DNA of 36,353 nt, taken from NCBI GenBank assembly GCA_022785265.1, contig JALFQD010000273.1, positions 1 through 36,353 on the forward strand, read 5' to 3'. Source of the stretch: Clostridium sp. (GTDB lineage: Bacteria > Bacillota > Clostridia > Clostridiales > Clostridiaceae). Position 1 is the stretch's first letter. The number at the start of each line of letters is the position of its first letter. Positions 10,792-22,183 of this stretch are shown one piece after another. The position numbers and the translations under genes are program-made. Under the pieces are notes generated by a model. That model was not told the DNA's origin. It made no database searches and saw nothing but the letters and a program-made list of their open reading frames with translations.

Positions 10792-12297
10792 TTATATATT
10801 ATAGTATAGATTTTCTGATGGATAATTAGGGTCACAAGTTATATCTATTCCTAGCTTTCCAAAGGTTTGTTCATCACTTTTAGAAATCATTGTTGTTGAA
10901 TGTGCTTGACACCCTTTTAATAATTCTAATTTTTCCATAGCCACTTGTGCTATTGGATTTGTTGCTGCACATATGCTTAATGCTATAAGAAGCTCTTCAC
11001 AATTTAATGCAGCTCTATTATTTTTTAATGTATTAGTTTTTAAATTTAATATTGGTTCAAGAATTACTGGAGAAATTAAATATATACTATCATCAATATT
11101 TGCTAAATATTTTATTGCATTTATTATTACAGCTGCTGTTGCATCCATTATTTCTGAACTTTTTCCTGTAAGTATTGTTCCATCTTGAAGCTCTAATGCT
11201 ACTGCTGGACAAATATCATTATTAGAAATTTTTCTTAGTTCATTAGTTTTTGCTCTAGCAACTGGCACTACTTTTCTATCTTCTTCTTTAAGATTTACCT
11301 CATCCATAATTAACTTTGCTCTATTATAGGTTTCTTCATCTGCATAACCCTTTTTATATTCACAACCAGTTTTAAAATATCTTCTTATTATTTCTTGTTT
11401 TGAGGCTTCCCTTACCACTTCATCATCAATTATTCCATAACCTACTCTATTTACACCCATATCTGTAGGAGATTTATATATAGATTCTTTTCCTGTTATT
11501 TTTTCTATTATTCTTTTTAACACTGGAAAAGATTCAATATCTCTATTATAGTTTACTGCTACTTTGTTATAAGCATCCATATGGAAAGAATCAATCATAT
11601 TTACATCCTTTAAATCAACTGTAGCTGCTTCATATGCTATATTAAGTGGATGTTTTAATGGAACATTCCAAACAGGGAAAGTTTCAAATTTAGAGTATCC
11701 TGCTGAATTTCCTCTTTTATATTCATGATATAATTGACTTAAACATGTAGCAAGCTTACCACTTCCTGGTCCTGGAGCTGTAACTACAACTATTGGTTTT
11801 GAAGTTTCTATATAAGGATTTTTTCCATACCCTTCATCACTTACTATTGTATCAACATCTGTTGGATATCCCTTTGTAGCTCTATGCTTATAAACCTTTA
11901 TTCCTCTTCTCTCTAACTTGTTTATAAATACAGTGGTTGAAGGCTGGTCGTTGAATCTTGTTATAACAACACTATTTACATCTAAATCATAACTTCTTAA
12001 ATCATCTATAAGCCTTAAAACATCCATGTCATAAGTTATTCCAAAATCTCCTCTTATCTTGTTTCTTTCAATATCTCCTGCATAAACACAAATAATTACT
12101 TCTACTTTTTCTCTTAATTTATAAAGTAATTTTATTTTTGCATTTTCATCAAAACCTGGTAAAACCCTTTTTGCATGCATATCATAAAGAAGTTTTCCTC
12201 CAAATTCTAAATAAAGCTTATCATAATTATTTACTCTTTCTAATATGTATTTTGATTGCTCCTCTAAATATTTTACATGATCAAATCCAACTTTCAT
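10792..12297 (-). CDS. DUF1846 (UPF0371) family protein
   Basis: Cytoplasmic protein of 501 residues, full length for the DUF1846/UPF0371 family common in Firmicutes. Family-typical stretches include the N-terminal [39 protein letters not shown] (a P-loop-like glycine-rich segment around residue 175) and the C-terminal [21 protein letters not shown]. Structures exist for the family but no agreed function, so I assign none. A TTTACA-17-CATAAT promoter candidate lies about 55 bases upstream. No partner gene is tightly linked. Confidence 0.85.
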   Translation of the reverse strand: MKVGFDHVKYLEEQSKYILERVNNYDKLYLEFGGKLLYDMHAKRVLPGFDENAKIKLLYKLREKVEVIICVYAGDIERNKIRGDFGITYDMDVLRLIDDLRSYDLDVNSVVITRFNDQPSTTVFINKLERRGIKVYKHRATKGYPTDVDTIVSDEGYGKNPYIETSKPIVVVTAPGPGSGKLATCLSQLYHEYKRGNSAGYSKFETFPVWNVPLKHPLNIAYEAATVDLKDVNMIDSFHMDAYNKVAVNYNRDIESFPVLKRIIEKITGKESIYKSPTDMGVNRVGYGIIDDEVVREASKQEIIRRYFKTGCEYKKGYADEETYNRAKLIMDEVNLKEEDRKVVPVARAKTNELRKISNNDICPAVALELQDGTILTGKSSEIMDATAAVIINAIKYLANIDDSIYLISPVILEPILNLKTNTLKNNRAALNCEELLIALSICAATNPIAQVAMEKLELLKGCQAHSTTMISKSDEQTFGKLGIDITCDPNYPSENLYYNI

Positions 12298-12350
12298 TCT
12301 TTACCTCTCCGTTCTTATTTTTTAGTATTTTGGTTAAAATTCATTTAGTT

Positions 12351-12379
12351 ATTATGACATAAGAAAATATTGATGTAAA
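12351..12379 (-). promoter_or_regulatory. Candidate SigA promoter for the DUF1846 gene
   Basis: On the minus strand, TTTACA (12374-12379) and CATAAT (12351-12356) are separated by exactly 17 bases. The predicted start is about 50 bases before the DUF1846 ATG. AT-rich sequence makes chance matches likely, so this is a candidate only. Confidence 0.45.
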
Positions 12380-12484
12380 TTTTATATTTATGTTTTTGTA
12401 ATAAATTAATATTATGTATGTTCTTTATAGTATTCCTCTATTGCTTATTCATATATACATACAAATTGAAATTTATTAAAAATA

Positions 12485-12553
12485 GTGATATTATTTTATA
12501 CGTATCACCATTTTGAAAACAAAAGGTGGAGATTTCAAACATCTCCACCTTTT
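12485..12553. repeat. Two hairpins between dapL terminator and DUF1846 promoter
   Basis: A perfect 13-bp hairpin AAAAGGTGGAGAT/ATCTCCACCTTTT with a 7-base loop lies at 12521-12553. A smaller GTGATA/TATCAC hairpin lies at 12485-12508. The larger one has short U-rich flanks in both directions and may be a second terminator for dapL. The bases 12380-12484 otherwise hold nothing I recognise. Confidence 0.55.
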
Positions 12554-12565
12554 AACTTTTAGAAC

Positions 12566-12611
12566 AAAAAAAACTGCTTATTTTGAAGTTAATTTCAAAG
12601 CAAGCAGTTTT
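12566..12611 (-). terminator. Rho-independent terminator after dapL
   Basis: Outer arms AAAACTGCTT (12570-12579) and AAGCAGTTTT (12602-12611), with an inner TTTGAA/TTCAAA stem, are followed on the minus strand by eight U (12566-12573). The hairpin starts about ten bases after the dapL stop. Confidence 0.85.
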
Positions 12612-12621
12612 CTTATTCTAA

Positions 12622-13815
12622 TTACTTAAGACAGTCTAATTTTTTTATTCTTTCTACAGCCTTTATAACATTTTCTCTGTCACCGAATGAAGTAAGTCTA
12701 AAGTATCCTTCTCCATTATTACCAAATCCAACACCTGGTGTTCCAACTACATTTGCTTCTGTAAGAAGTAAATCAAAGAAATCCCAAGATTTCATTCCAT
12801 TTGGACACTTTAACCATACATATGGAGAGTTTTCTCCTCCAACATATTCTATTCCCATTTCAGTTAAAGCAGCACCTATTATCTTAGCATTTTCTTTATA
12901 ATACTTTATAACTTCTCCTGTTGCCTTTCTTCCTTCTTTAGAGAATACTTGAGCAGCACCCTTTTGAACTATATAAGGTACTCCATTAAATTTAGTTGTT
13001 TGTCTTCTAAGCCATAACTTATTTAAAGCAACTCCTCCAACTTCTAATTCCATTGGAACTATAGTATATCCACATCTAACACCAGTAAATCCAGCTGTTT
13101 TTGATAATGAACATACTTCTATTGCACAAGATTTTGCACCTTCTATTTCATATATGCTGTGAGGAATATTTTCATCTGAAATAAATGCTTCATAAGCTGC
13201 ATCAAATAAAATTATTGCTCCTTTTTTCTTTGCAAATTCAACCCATTTAGTTAATTGCTCTCTTGTATAAACAGCTCCTGTTGGATTGTTTGGAGAACAA
13301 AGATATATTAAATCTCCTTCTAAATCATCACTTGGCATTGGTAGGAATCCATTTTCTGCATTTCCGTTCATGTAGTTTATCTTTCTTCCACCACTCATAA
13401 CATTTGTATCAACATAAGCTGGATAAACTGGGTCTGGAATTAATGCAACTGCTTCTGTTGAGAAGATATCTAATAGATTTCCTAAATCACTCTTAGCTCC
13501 ATCACTTACAAATATTTCGTCAGTAGATAATTCTACATTGTGTTCTCCATAATATTCTTTTAATACATCTTTTAAAAATCCATATCCTTGTTCTGGTCCA
13601 TATCCATGGAATGTTTCTTTATGAGCCATATCATCAACAGCATTATGTAATGCTTCTATTACAGGTGCACAAAGTGGTTGTGTAACATCACCAATTCCTA
13701 GTGAAATTACTTCTTTATCTGGATTTGCAGCCTTATATTCATTAACCTTTTTAGCTATTGTTGAAAATAAATAGCTGTCTTGTAACTTAAGAAAGTTTTC
13801 ATTAATTTTTATCAT
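12622..13815 (-). CDS. dapL: LL-diaminopimelate aminotransferase
   Basis: PLP-dependent class I/II aminotransferase, 397 residues. It converts tetrahydrodipicolinate and glutamate directly to LL-2,6-diaminopimelate and so bypasses the succinyl or acetyl branch of lysine/DAP synthesis. The DapL-type N-terminus ([27 protein letters not shown]) and [19 protein letters not shown] distinguish it from aspartate aminotransferases. The PLP lysine is Lys239 in [15 protein letters not shown]. The product is the substrate of DapF, encoded at 15527-16369, so the two steps to meso-DAP lie about 2 kb apart with pyrG between them. A GGAGG site precedes the ATG and a strong terminator follows. No clear terminator separates it from pyrG, so some read-through is possible. 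Confidence 0.92.
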   Translation of the reverse strand: MIKINENFLKLQDSYLFSTIAKKVNEYKAANPDKEVISLGIGDVTQPLCAPVIEALHNAVDDMAHKETFHGYGPEQGYGFLKDVLKEYYGEHNVELSTDEIFVSDGAKSDLGNLLDIFSTEAVALIPDPVYPAYVDTNVMSGGRKINYMNGNAENGFLPMPSDDLEGDLIYLCSPNNPTGAVYTREQLTKWVEFAKKKGAIILFDAAYEAFISDENIPHSIYEIEGAKSCAIEVCSLSKTAGFTGVRCGYTIVPMELEVGGVALNKLWLRRQTTKFNGVPYIVQKGAAQVFSKEGRKATGEVIKYYKENAKIIGAALTEMGIEYVGGENSPYVWLKCPNGMKSWDFFDLLLTEANVVGTPGVGFGNNGEGYFRLTSFGDRENVIKAVERIKKLDCLK

Positions 13816-13932
13816 TTTTATCCTCCAATTTATAAATATGTATTTGGTTTCTCTCTTTTAAATGTTCAACCTTTTATTTAATTCCATATTATTATATCAT
13901 TATTTTTATAACTTTTATACAAATTAATTTAT

Positions 13933-16369
<2,437 letters not shown>

Positions 16370-16372
16370 AGA

Positions 16373-16942
16373 CTACACCTCATAATAATTAATTATTTTT
16401 TCTGCTAGCTCTCTTTTGCTAACTCTAGTATCCATTGCTTCTTTTTCAAGATATTTATGTGCTTCTTCTTCTGTCATGTTTCTATATTGAATCAAAATGC
16501 ATTTTGCTCTGTTTACTACTCTTATATCGTCAACCTTTTTCATAAGTTTATCCTGCTGAGTTTTCATAGCATTTACTCTTCTTAAAGAAGTAAAAACAAA
16601 CCTTACTCCTTGATAAAAAATTGATTTACTAAAAGGCTTAGGAATTACGAATATTCCATATTGTTCTAGTTTTGCCCCTACCATATCTGCATTTTCAGAC
16701 TTAGTAATTAAAATAACTCCTGTAAGCCCTTGTTGTGTTATTTTAATAGCTAAATCACTTCCAAATTCATCAGTCAGAGGAGTATCTATTATTATAAGAC
16801 TATATTCATCATGTAGTAACCTTCTTCTTGCAGATGCTCCATTTGATTCAGCATCTATATTATTATACCCTATATCTTTCAAATATTCAGCAAAAACCTT
16901 TGTCCCCTTTATAGAGCTACATACAAGTAATATCTTATCCAT
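16373..16942 (-). CDS. nitR: ANTAR-domain antitermination regulator (NasT/NitR type)
   Basis: Cytoplasmic RNA-binding regulator of 189 residues. Residues 1-115 form a receiver-like domain with Asp53 (IIIDTP) and the conserved Lys102 (IPKPF). The acidic pair normally found near residues 8-9 is replaced by Cys-Ser, so phosphorylation is doubtful. A coiled-coil linker (about 115-135) leads to the ANTAR three-helix domain (VNRAKCILIQYRNMTEEEAH, then VSKRELAEKII). ANTAR proteins bind hexaloop hairpins in nascent RNA and prevent terminator formation. The gene directly follows a glutamine synthetase, as glnR/nitR does in solventogenic clostridia, and matching hairpins are found in both leaders at 19195-19317. 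The symbol is by analogy; the receiver/ANTAR architecture is certain, the targets are inferred. Confidence 0.9.
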   Translation of the reverse strand: MDKILLVCSSIKGTKVFAEYLKDIGYNNIDAESNGASARRRLLHDEYSLIIIDTPLTDEFGSDLAIKITQQGLTGVILITKSENADMVGAKLEQYGIFVIPKPFSKSIFYQGVRFVFTSLRRVNAMKTQQDKLMKKVDDIRVVNRAKCILIQYRNMTEEEAHKYLEKEAMDTRVSKRELAEKIINYYEV

Positions 16943-16963
16943 TTAGCACCCCCCGAAGACATG

Positions 16964-18292
16964 TTAAAGTTTATAGAAATAATTTGCAATTTCCCATTCA
17001 CTTATACTGTCTTCAGCTTTGCAATTATTTTTATAATCCATCCATTCTTTCTTCTTAGCTTTTATAAACTTATAAAATAGGAAATCTCCTAAAATATTTC
17101 TTACAAAACTACTCTTTTCCATCTCTTCTATAGCTTCTAAAAGATTTTCTGGAAGCTTTTCATACTTTTCTAATTCCTCGTCACTTAACTTATATAAATT
17201 TATGTCAGTTGCTTTAGGAAGAATCTTTTTCTTTCTTATCCCTTCCATTCCAGCTTGTAACAAAACTGTAAATGCTAAATATGGATTACATGTACAATCT
17301 GCACTTCTTAACTCCATCCTACTATATTCTCCTGTAGATGCAGGTATTCTTATAAGTTGAGATCTATTTTTATGTGACCATGTTACATATTTTGGTGCTT
17401 CATGACTTCCAAATCTTTTATAAGAATTTACTGTTGGATTTAATATTGCTGTTATTTCCTTAAGCCTGTCTAATATTCCAGCTATAAAGCTTTCAGCTTC
17501 TTGTGAGTGTCCATTTTCTGTTTTAAATAAATTTTTACCATCTTTTGCAATAGATAAATTTATATGAAATCCTGAACCACTTTCATTTTTTAATGGTTTT
17601 GGTAAGAAACTTGCATATAATCCATTTAAACTTGCAATTGTTTTTATTGCTATTTTAGTTGTTATAAAATTATCAGCTGAAATTAATCCAGTATCATGTT
17701 TAAAATCTATTTCATTTTGACCAGGCCCTGATTCATGATGTGAGCTTTCTAATACAAGTCCCATTTGCTCTAAAGTAAGGCATACTTCTCTTCTTACATT
17801 TTCTCCTTTATCAACAGGTGCTACATCAAAATAACCAGCCTTATCATGAGGAATAAGAAGTGGTTCACCTGATTCGTCTGTCTTAAATAAATAAAATTCA
17901 CACTCTGGACCTACTTTTGCAGTATAACCCATCTTCCATAATTCTTCTATTGTCTTACTTAATATTGTTCTAGAGTCTCCCTCAAATGGTTCTCCATTAG
18001 GTTTTTTTATAGTACAGTAAAAACGTGCAACCTTTTCCTGTTGAGGTCTCCATGGTAAAATACTTAATGTTGATGGATCTGGAAATAAAAATAAATCTGA
18101 TTCTTCGACATTTAAAAATCCATCAATAGATGAAGCATCAAAACTTATACCTGTTAAGAATGCTTTCTTTAACTGTGATGACATTATTGAAATATTTTTT
18201 ATATTTCCAAATATGTCACAAAACTGTAGTCTTATAAATTTAATATCATTTTCTTCTACGAAATCTAAAATCTCAGTTATTGCCTGATCCAA
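16964..18292 (-). CDS. glnA: Glutamine synthetase, type I
   Basis: ATP-dependent synthesis of glutamine from glutamate and ammonia; 442 residues, the length of the GSI-alpha group. Beta-grasp N-terminal domain, then catalytic motifs GPECEFYLF (about 127-136), GPGQNEIDFKH, GSGFHINLS, and NRSQLIRIP (about 307-315), followed by ELRSADCTCNPYLAF. I see no adenylylation-tyrosine signature, as expected for the alpha type. The start codon is TTG at 18292, with GGAGGG seven bases before it; the upstream gene uses a nearly identical GGAGGGATTnATATTG arrangement. It lies 41 bases after the GXGXG gene and 21 bases before nitR. A second, unrelated glutamine synthetase (type III) is encoded divergently at 19380. 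Confidence 0.95.
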   Translation of the reverse strand: MDQAITEILDFVEENDIKFIRLQFCDIFGNIKNISIMSSQLKKAFLTGISFDASSIDGFLNVEESDLFLFPDPSTLSILPWRPQQEKVARFYCTIKKPNGEPFEGDSRTILSKTIEELWKMGYTAKVGPECEFYLFKTDESGEPLLIPHDKAGYFDVAPVDKGENVRREVCLTLEQMGLVLESSHHESGPGQNEIDFKHDTGLISADNFITTKIAIKTIASLNGLYASFLPKPLKNESGSGFHINLSIAKDGKNLFKTENGHSQEAESFIAGILDRLKEITAILNPTVNSYKRFGSHEAPKYVTWSHKNRSQLIRIPASTGEYSRMELRSADCTCNPYLAFTVLLQAGMEGIRKKKILPKATDINLYKLSDEELEKYEKLPENLLEAIEEMEKSSFVRNILGDFLFYKFIKAKKKEWMDYKNNCKAEDSISEWEIANYFYKL

Positions 18293-18333
18293 TATAAATC
18301 CCTCCTATATTTAGTATATTTATCAAAATTATC

Positions 18334-19026
18334 TTATAGTAACTCTTTATTAGATGAGATTTTAAAATATTTACTATTTATCAATTCATCAAAGTTTACT
18401 TGAAACTCCTCAGAAAACTCTTTTAAATAATTTTCTATTTCTAGTCCATTTTTAAGTTCTTCACATTTAGCATCATTAAATAATTCTTCCGGTTTCCTTT
18501 TACTTCTTATATAAATGGTTCCTCCATTTATTTCTGATGCACAATAATTTCCTACTGGACATTCATCACTATTAAGTCCTAAAACAATAATTTTTCCGTT
18601 TTTTTGAGATTCTCCAAGAAAATCTCCAACACTTCCTCCTATAATAATAACAGAAGAAGCATTATCTCTCTCTTGGGTCATATTTATTCCAACCCTATAT
18701 CCAGCATTTCCTTTAACAAATATTTTTCCTCCTTGCATAGAATAGCCAAGTGCATCACCACAGTTTCCATTCACTACTATTTTGCCACTTTTCATACTAT
18801 CTCCAATAGCATCTTCGCAATTTCCATAAAGAAAAATATCTGTTTTTTCCAATTCCTTTCCCAGTTTACTTCCCAAGTTTCCTCTTAGAATTAGTTTCTT
18901 ATTTTTTATTTTACTTGCAATATACCTTTTACCTTCTAAATTTTCTAAAGTAATTTTTTCTTCTTTTGAATTTTTTATTATTTCATTTATTTCTATATAA
19001 CTTAAATTTTTTGCATCTATAATCAA
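18334..19026 (-). CDS. Stand-alone glutamate-synthase GXGXG (GltB3-like) domain protein
   Basis: Protein of about 230 residues made mainly of the GXGXG right-handed beta-helix found at the C-terminus of glutamate synthase large subunits and in FwdC. Repeated turns such as IVVNGNCGDALGYSMQGG and IFVKGNAGYRVG show it. The glutaminase and FMN synthase domains of GltB are not encoded in this window. In glutamate synthase this helix is structural, so the protein may pair with partners encoded elsewhere or with the glutamine synthetase downstream; neither is shown. The open frame reaches a TTG at 19041 inside the GGAGGG ribosome binding site, so the TTG at 19026 is the likely start. It is the first gene of the gltB3-like/glnA/nitR/dapF/pyrG operon, behind an ANTAR-type leader. 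Confidence 0.8.
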   Translation of the reverse strand: MIIDAKNLSYIEINEIIKNSKEEKITLENLEGKRYIASKIKNKKLILRGNLGSKLGKELEKTDIFLYGNCEDAIGDSMKSGKIVVNGNCGDALGYSMQGGKIFVKGNAGYRVGINMTQERDNASSVIIIGGSVGDFLGESQKNGKIIVLGLNSDECPVGNYCASEINGGTIYIRSKRKPEELFNDAKCEELKNGLEIENYLKEFSEEFQVNFDELINSKYFKISSNKELL

Positions 19027-19135
19027 TATTAATCCCTCCAATTTTAAAAGTTTATTGCCTTTTAAGGTTTTTATTTATATATCTGCAAAATTAAAAAGTT
19101 ATCATATATTTATAGATAGGTATTTCTATAAAAAC

Positions 19136-19205
19136 AAAAAAAGGCATATTAATTTAAACGTGTATATTAAATTTAATTTTATACACAAAAATTAAGAACG
19201 CCTTT
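19136..19205 (-). terminator. Leader terminator of the glnA operon
   Basis: On the minus strand AAAGGC (19200-19205) pairs with GCCTTT (19140-19145). Inside are TTAATTT/AAATTAA and GTGTAT (19181-19186)/ATACAC (19160-19165). A run of seven U follows (19136-19142). It lies about 110 bases before the first gene, within its leader. The 5' base AAAGGC is the loop of the hairpin at 19195-19210, so the two structures exclude each other. Confidence 0.75.
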
Positions 19206-19210
19206 GTCCT
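19195..19210 (-). promoter_or_regulatory. ANTAR-type hexaloop hairpin, glnA operon leader
   Basis: On the minus strand AGGAC and GTTCT form a 5-bp stem (one G-U pair) around the hexaloop AAAGGC, with A at loop position 1 and G at 4, the bases known to be read by ANTAR proteins. It is at or within a few bases of the predicted transcript start. The loop bases are also the 5' foot of the leader terminator. The identical loop occurs in the divergent glnN leader. Confidence 0.7.
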
Positions 19211-19217
19211 ACACAAC

Positions 19218-19246
19218 ATTTTAATTTATATAAAATTTTTTGTCAA
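19218..19246 (-). promoter_or_regulatory. SigA promoter of the glnA operon
   Basis: On the minus strand TTGACA (19241-19246), a 17-base spacer, and TAAAAT (19218-19223). Expected start is near 19211, immediately at the hexaloop hairpin. The match to consensus is nearly perfect. Confidence 0.8.
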
Positions 19247-19262
19247 TGTTTTAAATTTAGTC

Positions 19263-19291
19263 TTGATTTTTTGAAATTATGAGTTTATAAT
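19263..19291 (+). promoter_or_regulatory. SigA promoter of glnN
   Basis: TTGATT (19263-19268), 17-base spacer, TATAAT (19286-19291). Expected start near 19298, four bases before the hexaloop hairpin. It is back to back with the minus-strand promoter; the two -35 boxes are 16 bases apart. Confidence 0.8.
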
Positions 19292-19301
19292 AACAACATA
19301 A

Positions 19302-19317
19302 ACAGCAAAGGCGCTGT
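19302..19317 (+). promoter_or_regulatory. ANTAR-type hexaloop hairpin, glnN leader
   Basis: ACAGC/GCTGT form a perfect 5-bp stem around hexaloop AAAGGC (19307-19312), with A1 and G4 of the ANTAR recognition rule. The loop and the 3' arm form the 5' half of the terminator at 19307-19345, so protein binding here would prevent termination. No second hexaloop is visible upstream, and the predicted promoter leaves no room for one. Confidence 0.75.
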
Positions 19318-19345
19318 AGGAATTGGTCCTACGGCGCCTTTTTTT
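19307..19345 (+). terminator. Leader terminator upstream of glnN
   Basis: A 15-bp stem between 19307-19321 and 19327-19341, with one G-U pair and loop ATTGG, runs into a stretch of seven T (19339-19345). It lies 35 bases before the glnN ATG, so it must be bypassed for expression. This is a classic attenuator layout. Confidence 0.9.
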
Positions 19346-19379
19346 ATGAAAATACCAAAATTAAAGGAGAGATTTAATT

Positions 19380-21512
19380 ATGAGTACTAACATTACTAGC
19401 GTACCAGAAATATTTGGTAGCATGGTCTTTAATGACAAAGTTATGAAAGAGAGATTACCAAAGCAAGTTTATAAAGATTTAACTGCTACTATCAAAAGCG
19501 GAAAAAAACTTACATTAGAAGTTGCTAATGTAGTTGCAAACTCAATGAAAGATTGGGCTATAGAAAAAGGAGCTACTCACTTTACTCACTGGTTCCAACC
19601 AATGACAGGAATAACTGCTGAAAAACATGATAGCTTTATTTCACCTAAAGGTGATGGAACAGTTATAATGGAATTTTCAGGTAAAGAACTTATTAAAGGT
19701 GAACCAGATGCTTCAAGCTTCCCATCAGGTGGATTAAGAGCAACTTTTGAAGCTAGAGGATATACAGCTTGGGACCCTACTTCTTATGCTTTCATAAAAG
19801 AAGGTACTTTATGTATTCCAACTGTTTTCTATTCATATTCTGGTGAAGTTCTTGATAAAAAGACTCCTCTATTACGTTCAATGGAAGCTTTAGATGTTCA
19901 AGCATTAAGAATATTAAAGTTATTTGGACATGATGAAGTTAAAAAGGTTATAACAACTGTTGGACCTGAACAAGAATACTTCTTAGTTGACCAAAAATTA
20001 TATGAAGAAAGATTAGACCTTAAATTAACAGGAAGAACACTTATTGGTGCAATGCCTCCTAAGGGACAAGAAATGGACGACCATTACTTTGGAAGCATAA
20101 AACCAAGAGTTGCTGCATATATGAAAGAATTAGATGAAGAATTATGGAAACTTGGAATTCTTTCTAAAACTGAACATAATGAAGTTGCTCCTGCTCAACA
20201 TGAAATGGCTCCAATCTTTGGAACTACAAATGTTGCTACAGACCACAACCAATTATCAATGGAAATAATGAAGAGAGTTGCTAAAAAGAATGGATTAGCT
20301 TGTCTTTTACATGAAAAACCATTTAAGGGTATCAATGGTTCAGGAAAGCATAATAACTGGTCAATTTCTACTGATACAGGAAAGAACCTTTTAGAACCAG
20401 GAGATTCTCCAGCAGAAAACGCTCAATTCTTAACATTCTTATGTGCAGTTATTAAGGCTGTTGATGAATATCAAGATTTATTAAGAATATCTGTTGCAAA
20501 TGCTGGTAATGACCATCGTTTAGGAGCTAATGAAGCACCTCCTGCAATAGTTTCTATGTTCCTTGGAGATGAACTTACTGATATATTAAAATCAATAGAA
20601 GATAGTTCAGAATATGTTGCTAAAGGAAAGACTACTATAGAATTAGGAGTTCATACTTTACCAAGCTTCCCAAGTGATACAACTGATAGAAACAGAACTT
20701 CTCCATTTGCATTCACTGGAAATAAGTTTGAATTTAGAATGCTTGGTTCAACATTCTCAGTAGCAGGACCAAACATAACTCTTAACACTATAGTTGCTGA
20801 TGCTTTAAAAGATTTTGCTGATGAATTAGAAGCAAGCACAGAAGACTTCAATGTTGCTCTTAACAAGTTAATAGTTAAAACTTTAAAAGAACATAATAGA
20901 ATAATATTCAATGGAAACAACTACTCTGATGAATGGATTGTAGAAGCTGAAAAGAGAGGTCTATTAAATCTTAAGACTACTGTTGATGCTCTTCCTCACT
21001 TTGTTGATCAAAAGAATATTGAAGTATTCACAAAGCATCATGTATTTACTGAATGTGAAATGAGATCAAGACTTGAAATATTATTAGAAGAATATGCTAA
21101 GACAATTAATATAGAAGCATTAACAATGTCTCAAATGATTCATAAGGATATCTTACCTGCAGTTCTTTCATTTATGAAAGACTTAAGTGATACTGTTGTT
21201 GCTAAGAAGACTGCTGGTATATCTGTATTTGGATATGAAACTGAAGTATTAAATAAGGCTTCTGTTTTAGAAGATACTTTATATACTGATGTTACTAAAT
21301 TAGATGAATTATTAACTAAGACTGATGAATATGAAGATACTGAATCTTTAGCTAGATTCTATCAATCTGAAATAATAGCTCAAATGGATAAGGTTAGAGA
21401 ATCTGCTGATGCTCTAGAATTATTAGTTGGAAAGAAATATTGGCCAATTCCAACATATTCAGATCTTTTATATAAAGATACACCTCAAATGCCATACGGT
21501 GAATATAAATAA
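19380..21512 (+). CDS. glnN: Glutamine synthetase, type III
   Basis: Large glutamine synthetase of the GSIII (GlnN) family, 710 residues, the normal length, forming dodecamers unrelated in detail to GSI. Visible motifs: an N-terminal region with [20 protein letters not shown], catalytic [25 protein letters not shown], and [13 protein letters not shown] (about 376-388). It makes glutamine from glutamate, ammonia and ATP. It is the only plus-strand gene in the window and is transcribed divergently from the glnA operon. Translation starts at an ATG with an AGGAGAG site. Expression is probably controlled by the attenuator and ANTAR hairpin just upstream. A bidirectional terminator closes the unit. 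Codon use is noticeably rich in preferred codons compared with neighbours, suggesting strong expression. Confidence 0.97.
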   Translation: MSTNITSVPEIFGSMVFNDKVMKERLPKQVYKDLTATIKSGKKLTLEVANVVANSMKDWAIEKGATHFTHWFQPMTGITAEKHDSFISPKGDGTVIMEFSGKELIKGEPDASSFPSGGLRATFEARGYTAWDPTSYAFIKEGTLCIPTVFYSYSGEVLDKKTPLLRSMEALDVQALRILKLFGHDEVKKVITTVGPEQEYFLVDQKLYEERLDLKLTGRTLIGAMPPKGQEMDDHYFGSIKPRVAAYMKELDEELWKLGILSKTEHNEVAPAQHEMAPIFGTTNVATDHNQLSMEIMKRVAKKNGLACLLHEKPFKGINGSGKHNNWSISTDTGKNLLEPGDSPAENAQFLTFLCAVIKAVDEYQDLLRISVANAGNDHRLGANEAPPAIVSMFLGDELTDILKSIEDSSEYVAKGKTTIELGVHTLPSFPSDTTDRNRTSPFAFTGNKFEFRMLGSTFSVAGPNITLNTIVADALKDFADELEASTEDFNVALNKLIVKTLKEHNRIIFNGNNYSDEWIVEAEKRGLLNLKTTVDALPHFVDQKNIEVFTKHHVFTECEMRSRLEILLEEYAKTINIEALTMSQMIHKDILPAVLSFMKDLSDTVVAKKTAGISVFGYETEVLNKASVLEDTLYTDVTKLDELLTKTDEYEDTESLARFYQSEIIAQMDKVRESADALELLVGKKYWPIPTYSDLLYKDTPQMPYGEYK

Positions 21513-21552
21513 AAATTATAACTTAGACAAAACGCCACAACTTTTAATAACA

Positions 21553-21584
21553 AAGCCTGTACACCAAAAGGTGTACAGGCTTTT
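21553..21584. terminator. Bidirectional terminator between glnN and xpt
   Basis: Perfect 13-bp hairpin AAGCCTGTACACC/GGTGTACAGGCTT with an AAAA loop and T-runs on both strands. It sits between the convergent glnN stop (21512) and xpt stop (21598) and can serve both. Confidence 0.9.
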
Positions 21585-21597
21585 CATTTATTAATTA

Positions 21598-22167
21598 TTA
21601 AATAAATTCAATTAAATCTTTTCCAAGCTTTTTTATTCTTGCAAGAGAATATATATCATATCCCTTTTCTTGAAGCATTGCTCTTCCTGGCTGAAATGAT
21701 TTTTCTATAACTATTCCTATTCCACATACATTTGCTCCTGCTTCTTCAACAAGTCTTATTGCTCCAAGAGCTGCTTCTCCATTAGCTAAAAAATCATCAA
21801 TTATAATTATATTATCATTTTTATTTATGAACTTCTTTGAAAGTGTAAGTTCATAATCAGAGTTTTTAGTAAATGAATGTACTGTTGTTTGATAAACCTC
21901 CCCATTTAATATTTTAGAGGTTTGTTTTTTTAAAGTAACCATAGGAAGATTCATTTGAAGTGCTGTCATTACAGTTGGTGCAATTCCTGAACTTTCTATT
22001 GTAAAAATCTTTGTTGCACCCTTATCTTGAAAGTATTGCTTAAAGCATGTTCCTATTTCATACATAAGCTTAGAATCTACCCCATGATTTAAAAATGAAT
22101 CTACTTTAAGAACATTTTCGCTAAGTGCTTGCCCTTCTTCTAAAATTCTTTTGCATAACTTTTCCAT
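21598..22167 (-). CDS. xpt: Xanthine phosphoribosyltransferase
   Basis: Purine salvage enzyme of 189 residues that converts xanthine and PRPP to XMP. The N-terminus ([28 protein letters not shown]) is typical of Gram-positive XPRTases, and the PRPP-binding loop [15 protein letters not shown] is intact. It follows the permease gene by 16 bases and is controlled by the same purine riboswitch. The order permease then xpt is reversed compared with Bacillus subtilis xpt-pbuX. Confidence 0.95.
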   Translation of the reverse strand: MEKLCKRILEEGQALSENVLKVDSFLNHGVDSKLMYEIGTCFKQYFQDKGATKIFTIESSGIAPTVMTALQMNLPMVTLKKQTSKILNGEVYQTTVHSFTKNSDYELTLSKKFINKNDNIIIIDDFLANGEAALGAIRLVEEAGANVCGIGIVIEKSFQPGRAMLQEKGYDIYSLARIKKLGKDLIEFI

Positions 22168-22183
22168 ATATTTTTCTTCTCTC

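Noticed and set aside
19240..19301. A second (P1) ANTAR hexaloop upstream of the glnN hairpin
   Set aside because: I searched for a stem closing a hexaloop with A1 and G4 and found only weak 3-bp stems with wrong loop bases. The region is taken up by the promoters.
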